From NCBI GenBank assembly GCA_003427395.1, contig BFEA01000057.1, forward strand, positions 2,753,179 through 2,817,178: DNA of 64,000 nt, written 5' to 3'. Below are positions 32,401 through 43,799 of this stretch, piece by piece (the stretch's first letter is position 1; each line of letters begins with the position of its first letter). The notes under the pieces are model-generated. The model made no database searches, was not told the origin of the DNA, and was given only the letters and a program-made list of their open reading frames with translations. This stretch comes from Chara braunii. Its lineage: Eukaryota; Streptophyta; Charophyceae; Charales; Characeae. Both the position numbers and the translations under genes were made by a program.

Positions 32401-34572
32401 ACTTACCGGACCGTATTAAGCGACGTCCCTGTCGCTTCGCAAAATCAAAAAGCTATAAATCCATCCAAACTTCAAGTGTTGACGAGAAAGGAACCAATCC
32501 GATCAGCCGACAGACTCAGGTTCGAGGCCTCCTTCAAATCATGCCAAACATATCGTTATGCTGCCAGGAGTCTAACCTGGGTCTCTATTGTCCTGACAGT
32601 CGGACGCTGGTGTACTAGGCATAGGTACTACAGCATAAGTCTCAACGGCCCTCTCAACTGTCCTCTCCCCTTCACCCTAAACAAATGTCATCTTCTCGTT
32701 AAGTGTCCCTATGTCTCTACCCTACAAGCAGGGCCATAACCAGGGATGCTGGCCCTAACCGAGACCTTTGAAGGCATTCTTGCCTCCCTCCAATAAATTT
32801 CGTAATCAAACATATATATATATATATACAAATCTCATCATAGACTCTTTTTGCAGTCTAGTACAGGAAGGTCAGGTCTCCATCCTGGCCCACCATAGTC
32901 TGGGTGATCGTGCCAGATCTACGGCCCACCGCGTTGTTATTTTAGCGGTAGTGCCCTCGCTGGTTGCGCCACGATAGGTTTTTTCCTGATAAGCGTTTCA
33001 ATCAGGACTCAAAAAGACTCGGCTCGACTCCTATCCCACGTCGTTCCGCAGGAGTAAAACCCTCCTAGGTGGCCATACCCCTTTAAGTCTTTACTCCCTT
33101 GGCAAGACGCAGGCCCACTGTTCAGGTTATGCCGATCAACAACCAACACTAGGGGTTGTGCTTTAGTGATGCTAAACTTTACCGTTAGCTTGGTATTCTC
33201 ATAAATGTCCCAAGATTAGCACAAGCGGCTGGACGGTGTGTCGCAACAAAACAGGCCTACTGCGGAACTACGCAAAGGTCTGCCACACATAAAAGGTATT
33301 TACCAGTCCTATGTGGGACAACACAGAGAAACACGGCAACCTCTCCACATTCGCGAAACAAAATCATCGCCAGATTCACTAGGCCGTGACCTCCCTACTT
33401 GATCAAAGCAAGAAGGCCACCTCTTAGCGGCATCTCTCAAATAAATCACTTTTGCGACCTCCAAAATTTCACCAATGGCCAAACAAAAAACTTGGTCTTT
33501 CTCGTCAGTCTTTATTATTCAAAATCAGCTTTCCATGCCATTAAATCTATTAACCACCTTTCATATGGAGGTCTCACTCAATAGGTCTCCCAGTCATCCC
33601 TTCACTTTCTAGGATGAACTCTCATGCGACCTTTTATTAAAACATCTTCCCTCTCTGAAAATGAGTCTTCCAATAAACAAAAGACAACCTTCCCTCGCGA
33701 AAGTGTCTCAACCATAAAACAACTCAAACTGAGAGACAAACTTATGGGTCCTCATCACAACTCAACAATAATATTCGGCATGGTAAGCATTCGAGTTTCA
33801 AAGACTCATAAATCCTTTAGGGTTCTCACACTTTTCACAAAAACAGATTGCACTTCCTCTCCTTATACCCGGCCCTATCATCCGTCCGTGGGCAGACCGC
33901 ACGGCGGCACGAGTATACCGAAGAGCAGGCAGTTCACATCCATTCACATTTCATGAAATACACAGCATACGAGATGTTTTTCATACATCTCTCACACAAA
34001 GTCATCATGCATCAGGATAAAACCACACATGCGAGAGTGATTGTGATCGCCATATACAGGGGAATAGTCTCAGATAGAACTCAACTCAAAAATACACTAA
34101 AGGATGAGATATCTCATCCAAAAACACACATAGTAGCCTAGATCCATTACTCACTTGGATCAATCAATGTCACTCTCGATATGGTACATGGTCAACCGTA
34201 TTGTTAGAAACGTTGCTGAGACAAGTACTGAATCTGAATGTCAAAGTCCAGGAAGAATATCCTCATTATACGCATGTTATCTTACATGATCCCGACTCTC
34301 ATGCCTATAGAAAGAGTCTCAATGGGAATCACACGCTGTAATCCACCATATGTACAACTAAACAGCGTAGGTACCCAAACTCCTAACAGTACCAAAACAG
34401 AACTACATAAGAAAAGAAAGGCGAGTATCTAATCAAAACGCAAACTCAACCCTGCCTCACAATGTCCTACTGACCCCGTATATGTTATGCGAAACAGTCC
34501 CTACTCACTCGTCTCCTCCTGGTTTTGCCTATACAACTGAGCTCTGCCTCCATCGGCAGTCCGCTCGACCAC
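32401..34572 (-). other. 3' noncoding internal region of the giant element
   Basis: About 2.2 kb between ORF3 and the 3' LTR. No ORF shows a recognisable domain on either strand. The sense sequence just before the LTR (about 32401-32420) is not purine-rich, so the expected polypurine tract is missing or mutated. A short AT repeat lies near 32812-32828. Confidence 0.5.
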
Positions 34573-37059
34573 TCAACCCTGCCTATCATACATCCGACCA
34601 CCACTTTCAGTAACCTTCCCTGCTGCCTTGTCCTTCAGAAACTTAGGACACTGCAAAGCCCTATGCTCCCCGTTTTTGCAGAAAGAAACACGACAAGTCT
34701 CCTGATTTTCGGCCTCTCTTTCTCTTCTTCTCAGACCCTGGCGATGAGGGTGCCTCACTAGTCTCCCTGTCTACCTCATGGTATTGGGGCATACCCATAG
34801 GCTCCTCCGGTCTCGCCTCCAACTCCTTAGTACTCGGCTCTAGTCGTATCCCAATCCCCTCCGGCCTATACTCAGGCGTATCCAACCTCTATGGTCTACC
34901 CCCGATGACACCCTCCATCGCAATCACCATCTCTCTCTCAGGAGGCTCCTCCATCCTTTGCTCAGGTGAAAATAGACTCGCCTCTTCCTACATAGTGTGA
35001 ATTGCCTCGAGGAGCACATTCATAGACCCTTCTCCTGAACCCTGAACCGGCTCGCTGCTAACTGTCTGCTACCCCCCCTCGACTGATAAAGGTATGGCCA
35101 CTGTCATGGGCTCCACAACTGTCATGGGCAACGTGGCGAGTTCAGTAGGCGTCCGGAACTCAAAGGCCTCTCTCTCTGCCTCCCTCTTTGCTTTTGCCTC
35201 CTCAGGCTCCAGGATGACTCCTCCCATGGGCGGCTCCTGGGGGAGTCCAACTGTGGATGGCGGCCCTGATAGGCCTGCACTGACTCTCTCTGATCGCCAC
35301 GTCGGCTACTCCCTGCCCCTTCTACTACCTCGGCAGGCTCCCCTCTTTCTGTCCTGTCAGCCCCGTCTCGAGGCTGTTGCCTTAAATCCTGGATGATGGC
35401 AGCCTGACCAGCCACGAAAGTTTGAGCTCTCGGACCTCCGCCTCAACTGCCTCCATACGTACTCCATGGCTCGCTTCCTTCATCTTCTTCCCGACCAGAT
35501 CAGCTTCCAACATTAGGTACCTATCGAAATATGTCTTGGCCAGGAAGCGAATCTTTCGGTCCAGGTACTAGGCAGTGGTGGCTGATCTGGGAGTGCCCCT
35601 GCCATGTTGGCTAAAGAACTCGTCCCACATCTCCTTGATTCCACATGGCTTAGGCAGTGGTGGCTGATCTGGGAGTGCCCCTGCTGCCTCTAATCTCTGC
35701 CTTTCCTGCCAGATTTCCTCCAAGCGCTTCCCAACTCTGGTCCGTTTCTCCTCGGCTGTCTCCCCTGCTGGTACTCCCTCTCGTACGATGGTCCGCTCTC
35801 CCCGGAATCTCAACTCCCATCTCTCCCTCTGGCTGGCGCGGCTCTCGGGGTGGCTCCATAGGTACAGGCTCCTCGATGTCAGGGTGCTCCAGGGCATGCG
35901 CTGCTAGATACCTATCAATCGTGGGGACGGCCTCTCTCCTCCAGTCAGTCTGTTCTTGGTCCATCTCCACCCTCACTCCCGGTGACAGGATTGCCTCTGG
36001 TGGCGGGGACGGAATCTCCTCCTGTCTAGCCTCCTCCTCACGGGCGATCTCTGATACGATCTCTGGCCCCAACTCTGCAGCATGCGCCTGAGGGGGAGTG
36101 TCCTCCTCAACCTCTATCACCTCCTCTATAGCACCTCTCTCGGCACTCTGCCTTGTCTCCCGCCTAGGCTGATGGACCTCCTCTTGTGGCATATCTCCAG
36201 TCGGCTCATCATGCCCCTTCCCCGCCTGAGGCACTCTCCACTGTGACACATCAAGGTGCGCCTCCAATTCCTGCAATGATCCTCCGGATGGCGCCACCTC
36301 CTCTCTCGCGTGTTGGGGAGACTCGCTCAACTCCACTCCAGTAAAGCGTTGGAAGACCACCCGGCCTATCCCACATTCCGGGTATGCCCCTCACTCCTCA
36401 GCCTCAGGTACTGACTCCTCCTCTCGCCTTGCGAGTGCCTTCCGTCCTCCTCACGATGACATGGTCTCTCTGGGCTCTGGGTCCCTCTGCCTCTTGCTCC
36501 TCTGGCGTCTCTCAACTCTAGGCTGAGGTGGCTCTGGTCGTCGAAATGCCTCCCTCACATGTGCCCTGCAGCTCTCCCAGTCTCGAGCCATGTCTCTGAT
36601 CTGCCTGGCCAAGGGTCTCTCTGCCTTCCTCGTCCACATGGTTAATGTTCGTGCCCACTCATCCCTCAATATGCGTTGCTCGTGCATGAATTGCTTAAAA
36701 TCGGGGATGAAGTCCTCCACATTCCCGATCTCCAGGCGGATCGGCCTGCCGTCAGGCCCCACAGGCGATGGTCGTAGCTCCTGCATCCTTATCTCCACCT
36801 CTGGCCAGGTCCTCGCCTCCGTATGAATCCGCACGATGGGCTCTGCAAACCTACCAGCCCCTCTCAGCCTCTCAATCGTCCGAGTCATCGTCTAACCCAT
36901 ATGCTCCACATACCCCCGAAAGTCATCCAAAAATAGCTCTATATCCCCGTCATTGTATACGGGCGTGCCCTCCCGATGGTGAGACCCATGCCGCTCATAA
37001 CCTCCTGATGCTCCTAATGGCCTCCGTGGCGGCCGCGTCTCCCTCCCTCCCCTTGGCAT
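34573..37059 (-). pseudogene. ORF3: second gag-like protein downstream of pol (broken)
   Basis: It begins at the ATG at 37059 (MPRGGRE). The first about 200 residues resemble a Gag matrix/capsid region: VYNDGDIELFLDDFRGYVEHMG then a helical stretch to REAFRRPE (about 36500), comparable in layout to ORF1 gag (FHFNGERVSDWLHLVEQAIV). A long Glu/Pro-rich middle follows (36360-35400). Near 34640-34700 comes a zinc-knuckle-like motif (FCKNGEHRALQC), where a frame change separates the first Cys from the rest. In-frame stops: a TAG about 36892 and TGAs at 36451 and shortly downstream. A 38-bp segment is repeated at 35571 and 35651. No env-type signal peptide or membrane segment is seen. Its role is unknown; a second nucleic-acid-binding Gag is my inference. 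Confidence 0.6.
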
Positions 37060-37281
37060 GGCTGTCTTCGCAAAGTCAGACCTGCACAACAAGCGAAGGA
37101 GACGACAGACACACATTGGGTTAAGCAAACAGGTGGCAATAAAACAGGCTCAGGTCAGACCAAACATATCTATCATGCACCCCTGTCCAACCTACACATC
37201 CTATCGTCCTTTCCCTTTCTATGCCTTATCTATGACTTTTTTCTACATACTTAGGAATCTACTTTAAGGGAGTTGGATTGC
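37060..37281 (-). other. Spacer between integrase and ORF3
   Basis: About 220 bp separating the integrase C-terminal stop (37282) from the ORF3 ATG (37059). No coding motif. It could carry a splice acceptor or internal start signals for ORF3, but none is evident by eye. Confidence 0.4.
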
Positions 37282-38640
37282 TTATCTCACCTCTTTTCTG
37301 GCTACGAACTTCTTGAGCCGAGTCCCTGACACCCAATCTTTCCACTCAGTCCCATCCAACTCTTCAATATGGTAAGCGCCAAACTCTCCACATCGTACGA
37401 TTCGATAGGGTCCCAACCACCTTTTATCAAGTTTTTTAGACCACTGTTTTTCCAAGGACGAGTCGTACAATAACACGACGTCCCCCACCTTCAAAGGCGT
37501 CTTCCGTACGCGCACCGCTTGGTCCCAACGACCCTTATCATCCATACGACTCCTTTCCACTTGACTCGATGCCTCCTGAATCCTTTCCTCGATTGCTCCC
37601 ACCTTTCGTGCCCGAATGTCAAACAATTCTTCAAAAGACAAGTTGGTCTCTAGGTCCTGGCGCCTCCACGTTTTCAGGAAGCTCTCAATTGGGAACGTAG
37701 CATGCCTTCCATACCACAACGTAGCTGGCCATACTTAGTGGTTATCTTCACTGTGACATTCTCGACGAAAAACGCCGCTCTCAGGTACCTTGGCCACTGA
37801 CTAGGTCCACCTTCAGTCCACTTAGCCAGAAGGTTCGTAATGGTGCTATGCCCTCTTTCAACCGGAGCGTTGGCTTGTGGGTGGGCAGTTGTAGTATAGT
37901 TGTTCGCCACACCATACCCTTTCAATAACTCCCGCACCTCCTGGCAAGTAAATTCTGATCCCTTGTCCATCACGAACTCTCGGACGAAGGGGTTACGCAG
38001 GTAGCATTCTTCAATGCAACTTACGAGGACCAGACCGGTCTTTGTACGAATGACCCGACCATCCACAATCTCACCAGATAGAGGTGTTTCATCCTCTGGG
38101 CTCTTTCACTTGCATCCTTGGTTCTTATCTCGCATGATAGCAGGAGCCCCAGTTCAGGTAAATTCCATCATACTCCTCTGCGCGGAAGGCCTCTTTGATC
38201 TCTCCTTCTTCAAACTCGTCATCCTGGCTTTCTGGCACAACATCTTCTCCGTCAGCCAGATTTAACGAGCCTATCGGATCAGAGGGTTCCTGCAGAAGTG
38301 TATTGACGAGGATGTACATTCCTCCTATCAGCTCCTCGTGCCTCTTTACCTGGTCCGGACCTTCCTCTATCGTCCTTATCTCCTCCACCAGACTATGAGC
38401 GCCAACTTCATCATCCCTTGCCCGTGAGCGCCAACTTCATCATCCATTGGACATCCTTGCCGCCCCAAGGGTCCTCCTCTTCAAAAGGTTTGAGCACCAA
38501 CTCTGCCTTCTGTTCATACCCCTTTGGCGCATGCCAAATGGGATGACCAACGCAGCTAGGCACGCGCGGGGATCACTCATTAATATGAAGGCGGATGTCC
38601 TCCTCCTGGTCCAAGAAGCCATCAACTGGGGGCGTATCCT
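37282..38640 (-). pseudogene. Integrase remnant lacking zinc finger and first catalytic Asp
   Basis: 38388-38125 keeps the linker that follows RNase H in this family. The sense frame then jumps from about ERAQR (near 38100) into mid-core. Retained: FVMDKGSEF (second Asp, about 37980) and HPQANAPVERGH (catalytic Glu, 35 residues later). After a frameshift near 37715 come LWYGRHATFP and the C-terminal GPY/F module (KRWLGPYRIV ... SGTRLKKFVARKE). Missing: the HHCC zinc-binding domain and the first Asp of the DDE triad, consistent with an internal deletion near 38070-38110. A short tandem duplication (GATGATGAAGTTGGCGCTCA twice) sits at 38398-38446. This copy could not integrate by itself. Confidence 0.75.
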
Positions 38641-38656
38641 CTATCGCCTCCCCTTC

Positions 38657-40285
38657 CTACTTATCCCAGTTGATGCGACTTAGCCCGTCTGCTCTATTCT
38701 TGCTCCCTGGGATCCGCTCCAACTCAAAGTTGAACATCCAGATGTACGTTAGCCATCTGGCAACCGTCGGATCTGATGGAATGTAGTTCCTTAGGGAAAA
38801 GGCTAAAGTCGTCGGATCCACCCTCAATATGAACCTTCTGCCAAAGATGTAATTTCGAAAAATTCGTAGGCAGTGAAGGACCGAGAGAGTCTCCCTCTTG
38901 AACTGAGAGTAATTTTTCTCTGTCGTACATAGAGTTCGACTCTCAAAGCGCAATGGTCTCTCTTTTCCTTCAATATCTGCCTCGATAAAAACTCCACCCA
39001 AAGCAATTGGTCCAGCATCCGTCTCAACGATGAATGGCCTTACCTCCGTAGCGTCATAGTTCGGCGTCCCTAATACCAGTCCTCCTTCCCGAAATTCCTC
39101 CTTCATTCTTGCCACCGCCTTCTCCTGATCTTCACCTCAGACCCACTCCTGATCCTGACGTACCAACTTCCTCAAATGCTCTGAATTGGCAGCAAAATTT
39201 TTGACGAAGGTCCTCCAAAATCCACACGTGCCGAGGAAGCTCCTGACATCTGTTATCGAATGGAATGGTACTGGTCATTCGATAATCTTGTCCGTCTTCT
39301 TAGCGTCTGGCCGTCGGTCATTCTCACTACAGACGAACCCCAAGATGGTAGCTTCCCTCATGCAATGTCTGGATTTGGCTCCACTTGCCGTAAGGTTATG
39401 TTCCTCAAGTAGATTCAGGACTTTATCAAGGTCGTGAATATGCTTCCAGACAAAACGCCTTACTCCCGGCAAGACTTCTTCGTCCTCTCTCCTTCGTGGT
39501 CCCTTTATTGCCAAGTCGTCGATATATGGTTGCGTAATATGTGGACTAACTGTTTGCATGGCTCGAATCATATGCCTCTGAACCATCGCCACAACATTCG
39601 TCCACCCTTGTGAAGCCACGTTCATATGAATAAGCCCTCAAGGCGTATGCATCGCTGTTACTGGTCTGTCTCGCAGATAGACCGGAAACTGGTCGTATCC
39701 GGAGTAGAGATCAATAAGTGAGATTATTGGCCTCCCAACACATGATTGCGACAGCGCATCCCCATTCGGCAAGCCTCCTGCATCTCGCACAGTCACAGCA
39801 TTAAGCCTTTGCAAATCCTGCACCCATCTCAACGTCCCATTAGGTCTGATAAAACCAAACCAAGGGGACACATATGGTCCACTCGAATAATCGGCGACGT
39901 ATGTGCGTATCTTGCCATCGAGGTAATCTACCACCCTCTTCTCTTCGTCAGGGTTAGGATATCGCGCCCCTCTCAAATTTCATGGCTCATGCGGCACGGT
40001 ATGGATGCGGATCATGAGAATCTTGTCTACATCCAACCTGCCACCCTGCTCATCACTAAATGCATAGGCGCGATGCCTTTTCTTCATTAATTCTATCATT
40101 AGCGCCCTTTCCTGGGGTAGTAGGAAGTCAGGCTCTCCTACAATCAACTTCCCTTCGTTCCCCTCGTTGATACGGCATGACCATGTTGCGCCTCTCTCCT
40201 TCATCTGCCGTATCAAACCTCGTTCACGCTCGTAGTATACCTCCTCATCTTCAGTAACAAAAATTGGAACTGGGCGACACTTTTT
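38657..40285 (-). pseudogene. pol: Reverse transcriptase and RNase H of the giant element (one frame, five stops)
   Basis: One continuous frame carries an upstream linker (40285-39980), RT fingers/palm (PWFGFIRPNGTLRWVQDLQRL, then SLIDLYSGYDQF near 39700), the active-site box YIDD at 39527-39516, thumb/connection, and a gypsy RNase H (FIVETDAGPIALGGVF near 39040; NRADGLSRINWD at the end). It is interrupted only by TGA codons at 39980, 39638, 39275 and 39137, and the terminal stop at 38657. Neighbouring residues suggest each internal stop arose from CGA or TGG by one transition. The absence of frameshifts here contrasts with the integrase. Confidence 0.85.
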
Positions 40286-40287
40286 AT

Positions 40288-41775
40288 CTATCGTCTTGTA
40301 TCGCCTTTGGGAACCCTGCTGGAGCCGTCCCCTAAAAAAGGCCGACTAGCCGTCTGCGCCTGTACCATAGTAGGGTCCTTTCTCCCCCTTGGAAGCCGGT
40401 AAACCAACTCCATCTCCCCTGCTTGGGGACATTCCAGGACTTGTTCCCTCAACGCTTGAATGTCGTATGGATCCGCCATTTCATGTGTGGCCACTATATC
40501 CATGGCCTTGTTCACATCCGACAGGCTGAGTGAAAACGCTTCCTCCCTTACTTCTCCTTCAGGCTCCGCCAGGAGTCTCCGACGCTCATCCTCCGACTCT
40601 TCAATAGTGAAGGAACTAAGGTTAGGCCTGTTCCTTATGCTCCGTGGTCCGGTGTTTCGGCAAGTAATTATCTCGTAATTCCCACACGTTGGATCACATA
40701 GAACCAGGATCAGCGACCCATCATGTTTATTGAACATTAGGGTCTCCGTCCTGCGCAGGAAAGACCTTCCCAGGAGGATGGCATGATCCACATCAGGCAT
40801 AGCGAAAAAGCATGTACTGACCTTTACCCTCCCAATCTCTATAAGCACGTTCGACGCCGTCCCGCAGAATACAGCCTTGCAATTTGCCCCGTGCAAAATG
40901 CCGCAATCTGAGTTGTCAATCTCCAGTCCAAACCTAAGTGCGTTAGCCTCCTTGATGATGTTCATCTCGACACCCGTGTCCACCATGGTTGCGCACTTCG
41001 TACCCTTTACCACCAAATCCACCATGCCACAGGCCACACATTTCCAGTCCATTTTTGTTCCCGGCTCCGCCCATTCTGCCTCTTTTGGCAGGATCACACT
41101 AAGATGGACACTTGGTACCAAACGCCTTGAAAACCTGCCTTTCAGCTCATTACGGAGCCTTGGGACAGATGTCAAAATCTCCTTCAGGGTCATAAGATCA
41201 TTATGGCCCTCAAGCAGCCTGTCGATCACTCTCTCCACATCAAACCCTTCCTCAAGCCGGACCGCATATTTATTCTTCTTTGGCGTTATATCACGCAACT
41301 CCGGTTCAGCTTCTTCTTGGGATCCCCTTTTCCTTGCCCTTTGTTCGGCCCTCCTGTCTTCCTCCCTGCGGAGTCTCTGATCTTCCTCATCCTCATCATC
41401 ATCCTCCTCTACTTCCACAGACTCTTTTTTGCATTATGGCTCTGGCTCTTTCTGAGGCGGGTCCTGGTTCGCCCCTTCCCTTGCCTGTCCCCTAGTCCGT
41501 GCGGCCAATGCGGCTCGTGCCAATGGAGTAGGGGGCCTGTGGGTCATCCTAGACCTTGGCCCTGAACTCACCATGGTAACTCCAGGGTACCCTTGCCTCC
41601 CTGGCATAGATTCAGGACCCGAATCATAAAGGAAGACCTTGGGGATACCGGCTTTCCATTCCTCCATTTCCTTATATATATCTGCTAATCCGGTACCGCT
41701 CCACCTTGTCCCACAAATCTTCCATCTTTCCCAAGAGGACAGACGTTGGCTCCACCTTTTCACCCTCACTTTCAT
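40288..41775 (-). pseudogene. Protease region of the giant element
   Basis: A Pro/Arg-rich linker (41775-41434) ends at a TAA and continues in frame into an acidic linker (41418 onward) and a retropepsin-like domain. The catalytic box is CATMVDTGVEMNII (about 40965-41005) and the flap-side motif is HAILLGRSFL (about 40750-40780). Upstream, GFDVERVIDRLLEGHNDLMTLKEIL (about 41180-41250) closely parallels GIDIEQIVDRILESQGDLVT in the fragment at 54230-54290, showing the two elements are relatives. Protease releases mature Gag and Pol proteins. Confidence 0.75.
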
Positions 41776-43405
41776 CGTCCGACTCGACGACTATAGGCTC
41801 TTCCTTTATGGCCCCCACCTGTAGTCTTTGAGTCACCTCCTCATCGCCTTCCATCTCTTCCACTCTTATCGGCGGGTCATCCCTCTCCTGCCACAATCTG
41901 AAAGTGGCAGGCGGTGCTTGCCGCGCCGCTATTCTTCTGAGAGTTTCCACTCTCACCCCGCCTGGGACCTTCCTGTCAATATACTCCCCGAACTGATCGT
42001 ATATGTCTCCGTCCGTATTTGAGTAGATCAGTCCGGTCCTTTCATCTTCCCGCCTCACATTGCAGAATCATATAGTATGCCCTTGCTTGTCACAATGTTG
42101 GCATATGGCGGTCCTCCAATCAAAACGGGGCCTTCCATACCCCTGACCCCTTTGATTCCCTTGGCCTTGGTAGCCTTGGTTATCCCAGCGCCCTCCCCCT
42201 CGTCCTCTGCCATTTCTACCACGCCCTCTTCCGCCACCTCTCCCTCCATTCCCTGGGTTACTCTGACCCTGGTCTCCCCCTCCTGCCACGCTACCTTGTG
42301 AACTCGGCGCGGGCGACGGAGGTGGTACCATGGGCTGGGCCTGTGCCGCTGGGTAACTTGGTGGTGGCATACTCATTTGGGGCCCTGCGTAAGGTATCAT
42401 CTGCCCAGATGCGGTCGGGCTTCCCCATGGCACAAAAGTGCTGAACACAGGCAATGGCCACTGCCCGAATGGTGGTACTGCCGCTTGCGAGGGTCCCGAC
42501 GCATTTGGCGATGCTATTACCACTGCTTGGGGCGCCTGCCCCTTTCCTGAGCCTCGCCCCCCCTGCGTCAGATTGCGCTGTTTACGTAGCGCCTTCGAGA
42601 GGTGTTGGGGCACCGGCTCCTCCTCTTCCCACTCTTCTTGGACGTCTTCCTTTATCACCGGAACTTTCCCTTTTCCTTGGATTGGTGTCACTACTTTCTT
42701 TTGTATCACCTCGTCTTTTCCATAGCCCAACTCCGCAAGCACGTCGGTGACAATCCTCTTTACTCCCGGGGTCCTTGAAGCGGTCGCATCCCGTTCTTTT
42801 CTCTTTCGCCTTTGCAGGCGCATCTGATGTTGTTCCACCTGGTCCAAACTTCCTTCCTCGACCCCTTTATCGATAGTTGCCCAAGTGAGCTTCACACTTC
42901 CCCCTCCATGGCTCGTCAACTCTGACGCCTCCGAGGCAGTGAGCAATTCGAGGAAGATAGCACATTGTGCCTCCTCAGAAATTCCAGAGACCTTCCTCGC
43001 CGCCTTCTTAAATTCTTGCACAAAGGCTCCCACAGTGGTGAAATCGTCCCTGTTCATTGCCACTAGGTCTGCAATTGTTAACAAGTCGTTGCCCAGTCTG
43101 TACTTCCTTTGCATCCCATCTTTAAACCTGGCCCAACTGCCATTAGCGGCATTCACCACTTTCTCCACCTCCTGATGATGACCATGGAGCACATACTTTA
43201 AAATCCGCTGAAACTTTACCGCATCAGACAGCCCCACTATCGCTTGCTCTACCAAGTGAAGCCAATCAGAGACTCGTTCCCCATTGAAATGGAAGGTATC
43301 GACCTTGGGAACATTGTTCTGAGACTTTTCACGCCTGTCTAAGGCCTCGACCAAATCGTCGATCGTCAGGACCTTCCCGGTACCATCGGCTATGCCTCCT
43401 GACAT
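41672..43405 (-). pseudogene. gag: Gag (ORF1) of the giant element
   Basis: Begins MSGGIADGTGK (ATG at 43405, 375 bp after the primer-binding site). The capsid-like region has DTFHFNGERVSDWLHLVEQ and later WARFKDGMQRKYRLG (about 43290-43080). A Lys/Arg-rich segment and a Pro/Gly/Arg-rich tail with RGGGRGRGRNGRGRGGG (about 42200) precede a zinc knuckle CX2CX4HX4C near 42095-42060. The TGA at 42070-42068 falls inside the knuckle, between its His and last Cys, most simply from CGA. The same frame continues to 41672. Gag packages element RNA into particles. Confidence 0.85.
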
Positions 43406-43780
43406 CTTGGCAGAACCTCTTTCTCAATTTTCCCTATTAAGAAGAAATAGGGAAAAAACTTTCATTCAGCATCCTAACTTATCATGACGCCTATCGAGCT
43501 TCCTAAATAGTTACCTAACGATTCAGACCGAATAGTACTACCTATTCCTTCTCTTTGAATTCATCATAGTAAGCCCCATTTTTACCATAGGGTTTCCTTT
43601 ATGACCTCCTAACCCAGGCAACCAATCAGATCAAGGATAAAACTTATTTCATAAATAATGCTTCTTCATTATAATTAGCTTAACAAGATGTTACGTACTC
43701 TGTCTTTCCTTATATGCCTATTTCTCTCTCAATCTTATATCTGGATGTTGTTCCACCAGGGACAACTGTAGGCTTCTGTT
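43406..43780 (-). other. Untranslated leader of the giant element
   Basis: 375 bp between primer-binding site and gag ATG, AT-rich, no ORF recognised. It probably carries dimerisation or packaging signals, but nothing specific can be pointed to. Confidence 0.5.
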
Positions 43781-43799
43781 ATCCCGGGCAACGGCGCCA
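43781..43799 (-). other. Primer-binding site, tRNA-Asp type
   Basis: Sense sequence TGGCGCCGTTGCCCGGGAT starts 2 nt after the LTR end (GACA, 43802). It matches the 3' end of plant tRNA-Asp(GUC) complement (TGGCGCCGTTGCCGGGGA) with one mismatch, a primer also used by plant Athila-type gypsy elements. It fixes both the LTR border and the - strand orientation. Confidence 0.88.

Noticed and set aside
34573-37059. Envelope gene
   Set aside because: No signal peptide, transmembrane segment or cleavage motif; the head is Gag-like and the end carries a zinc-knuckle-like motif.
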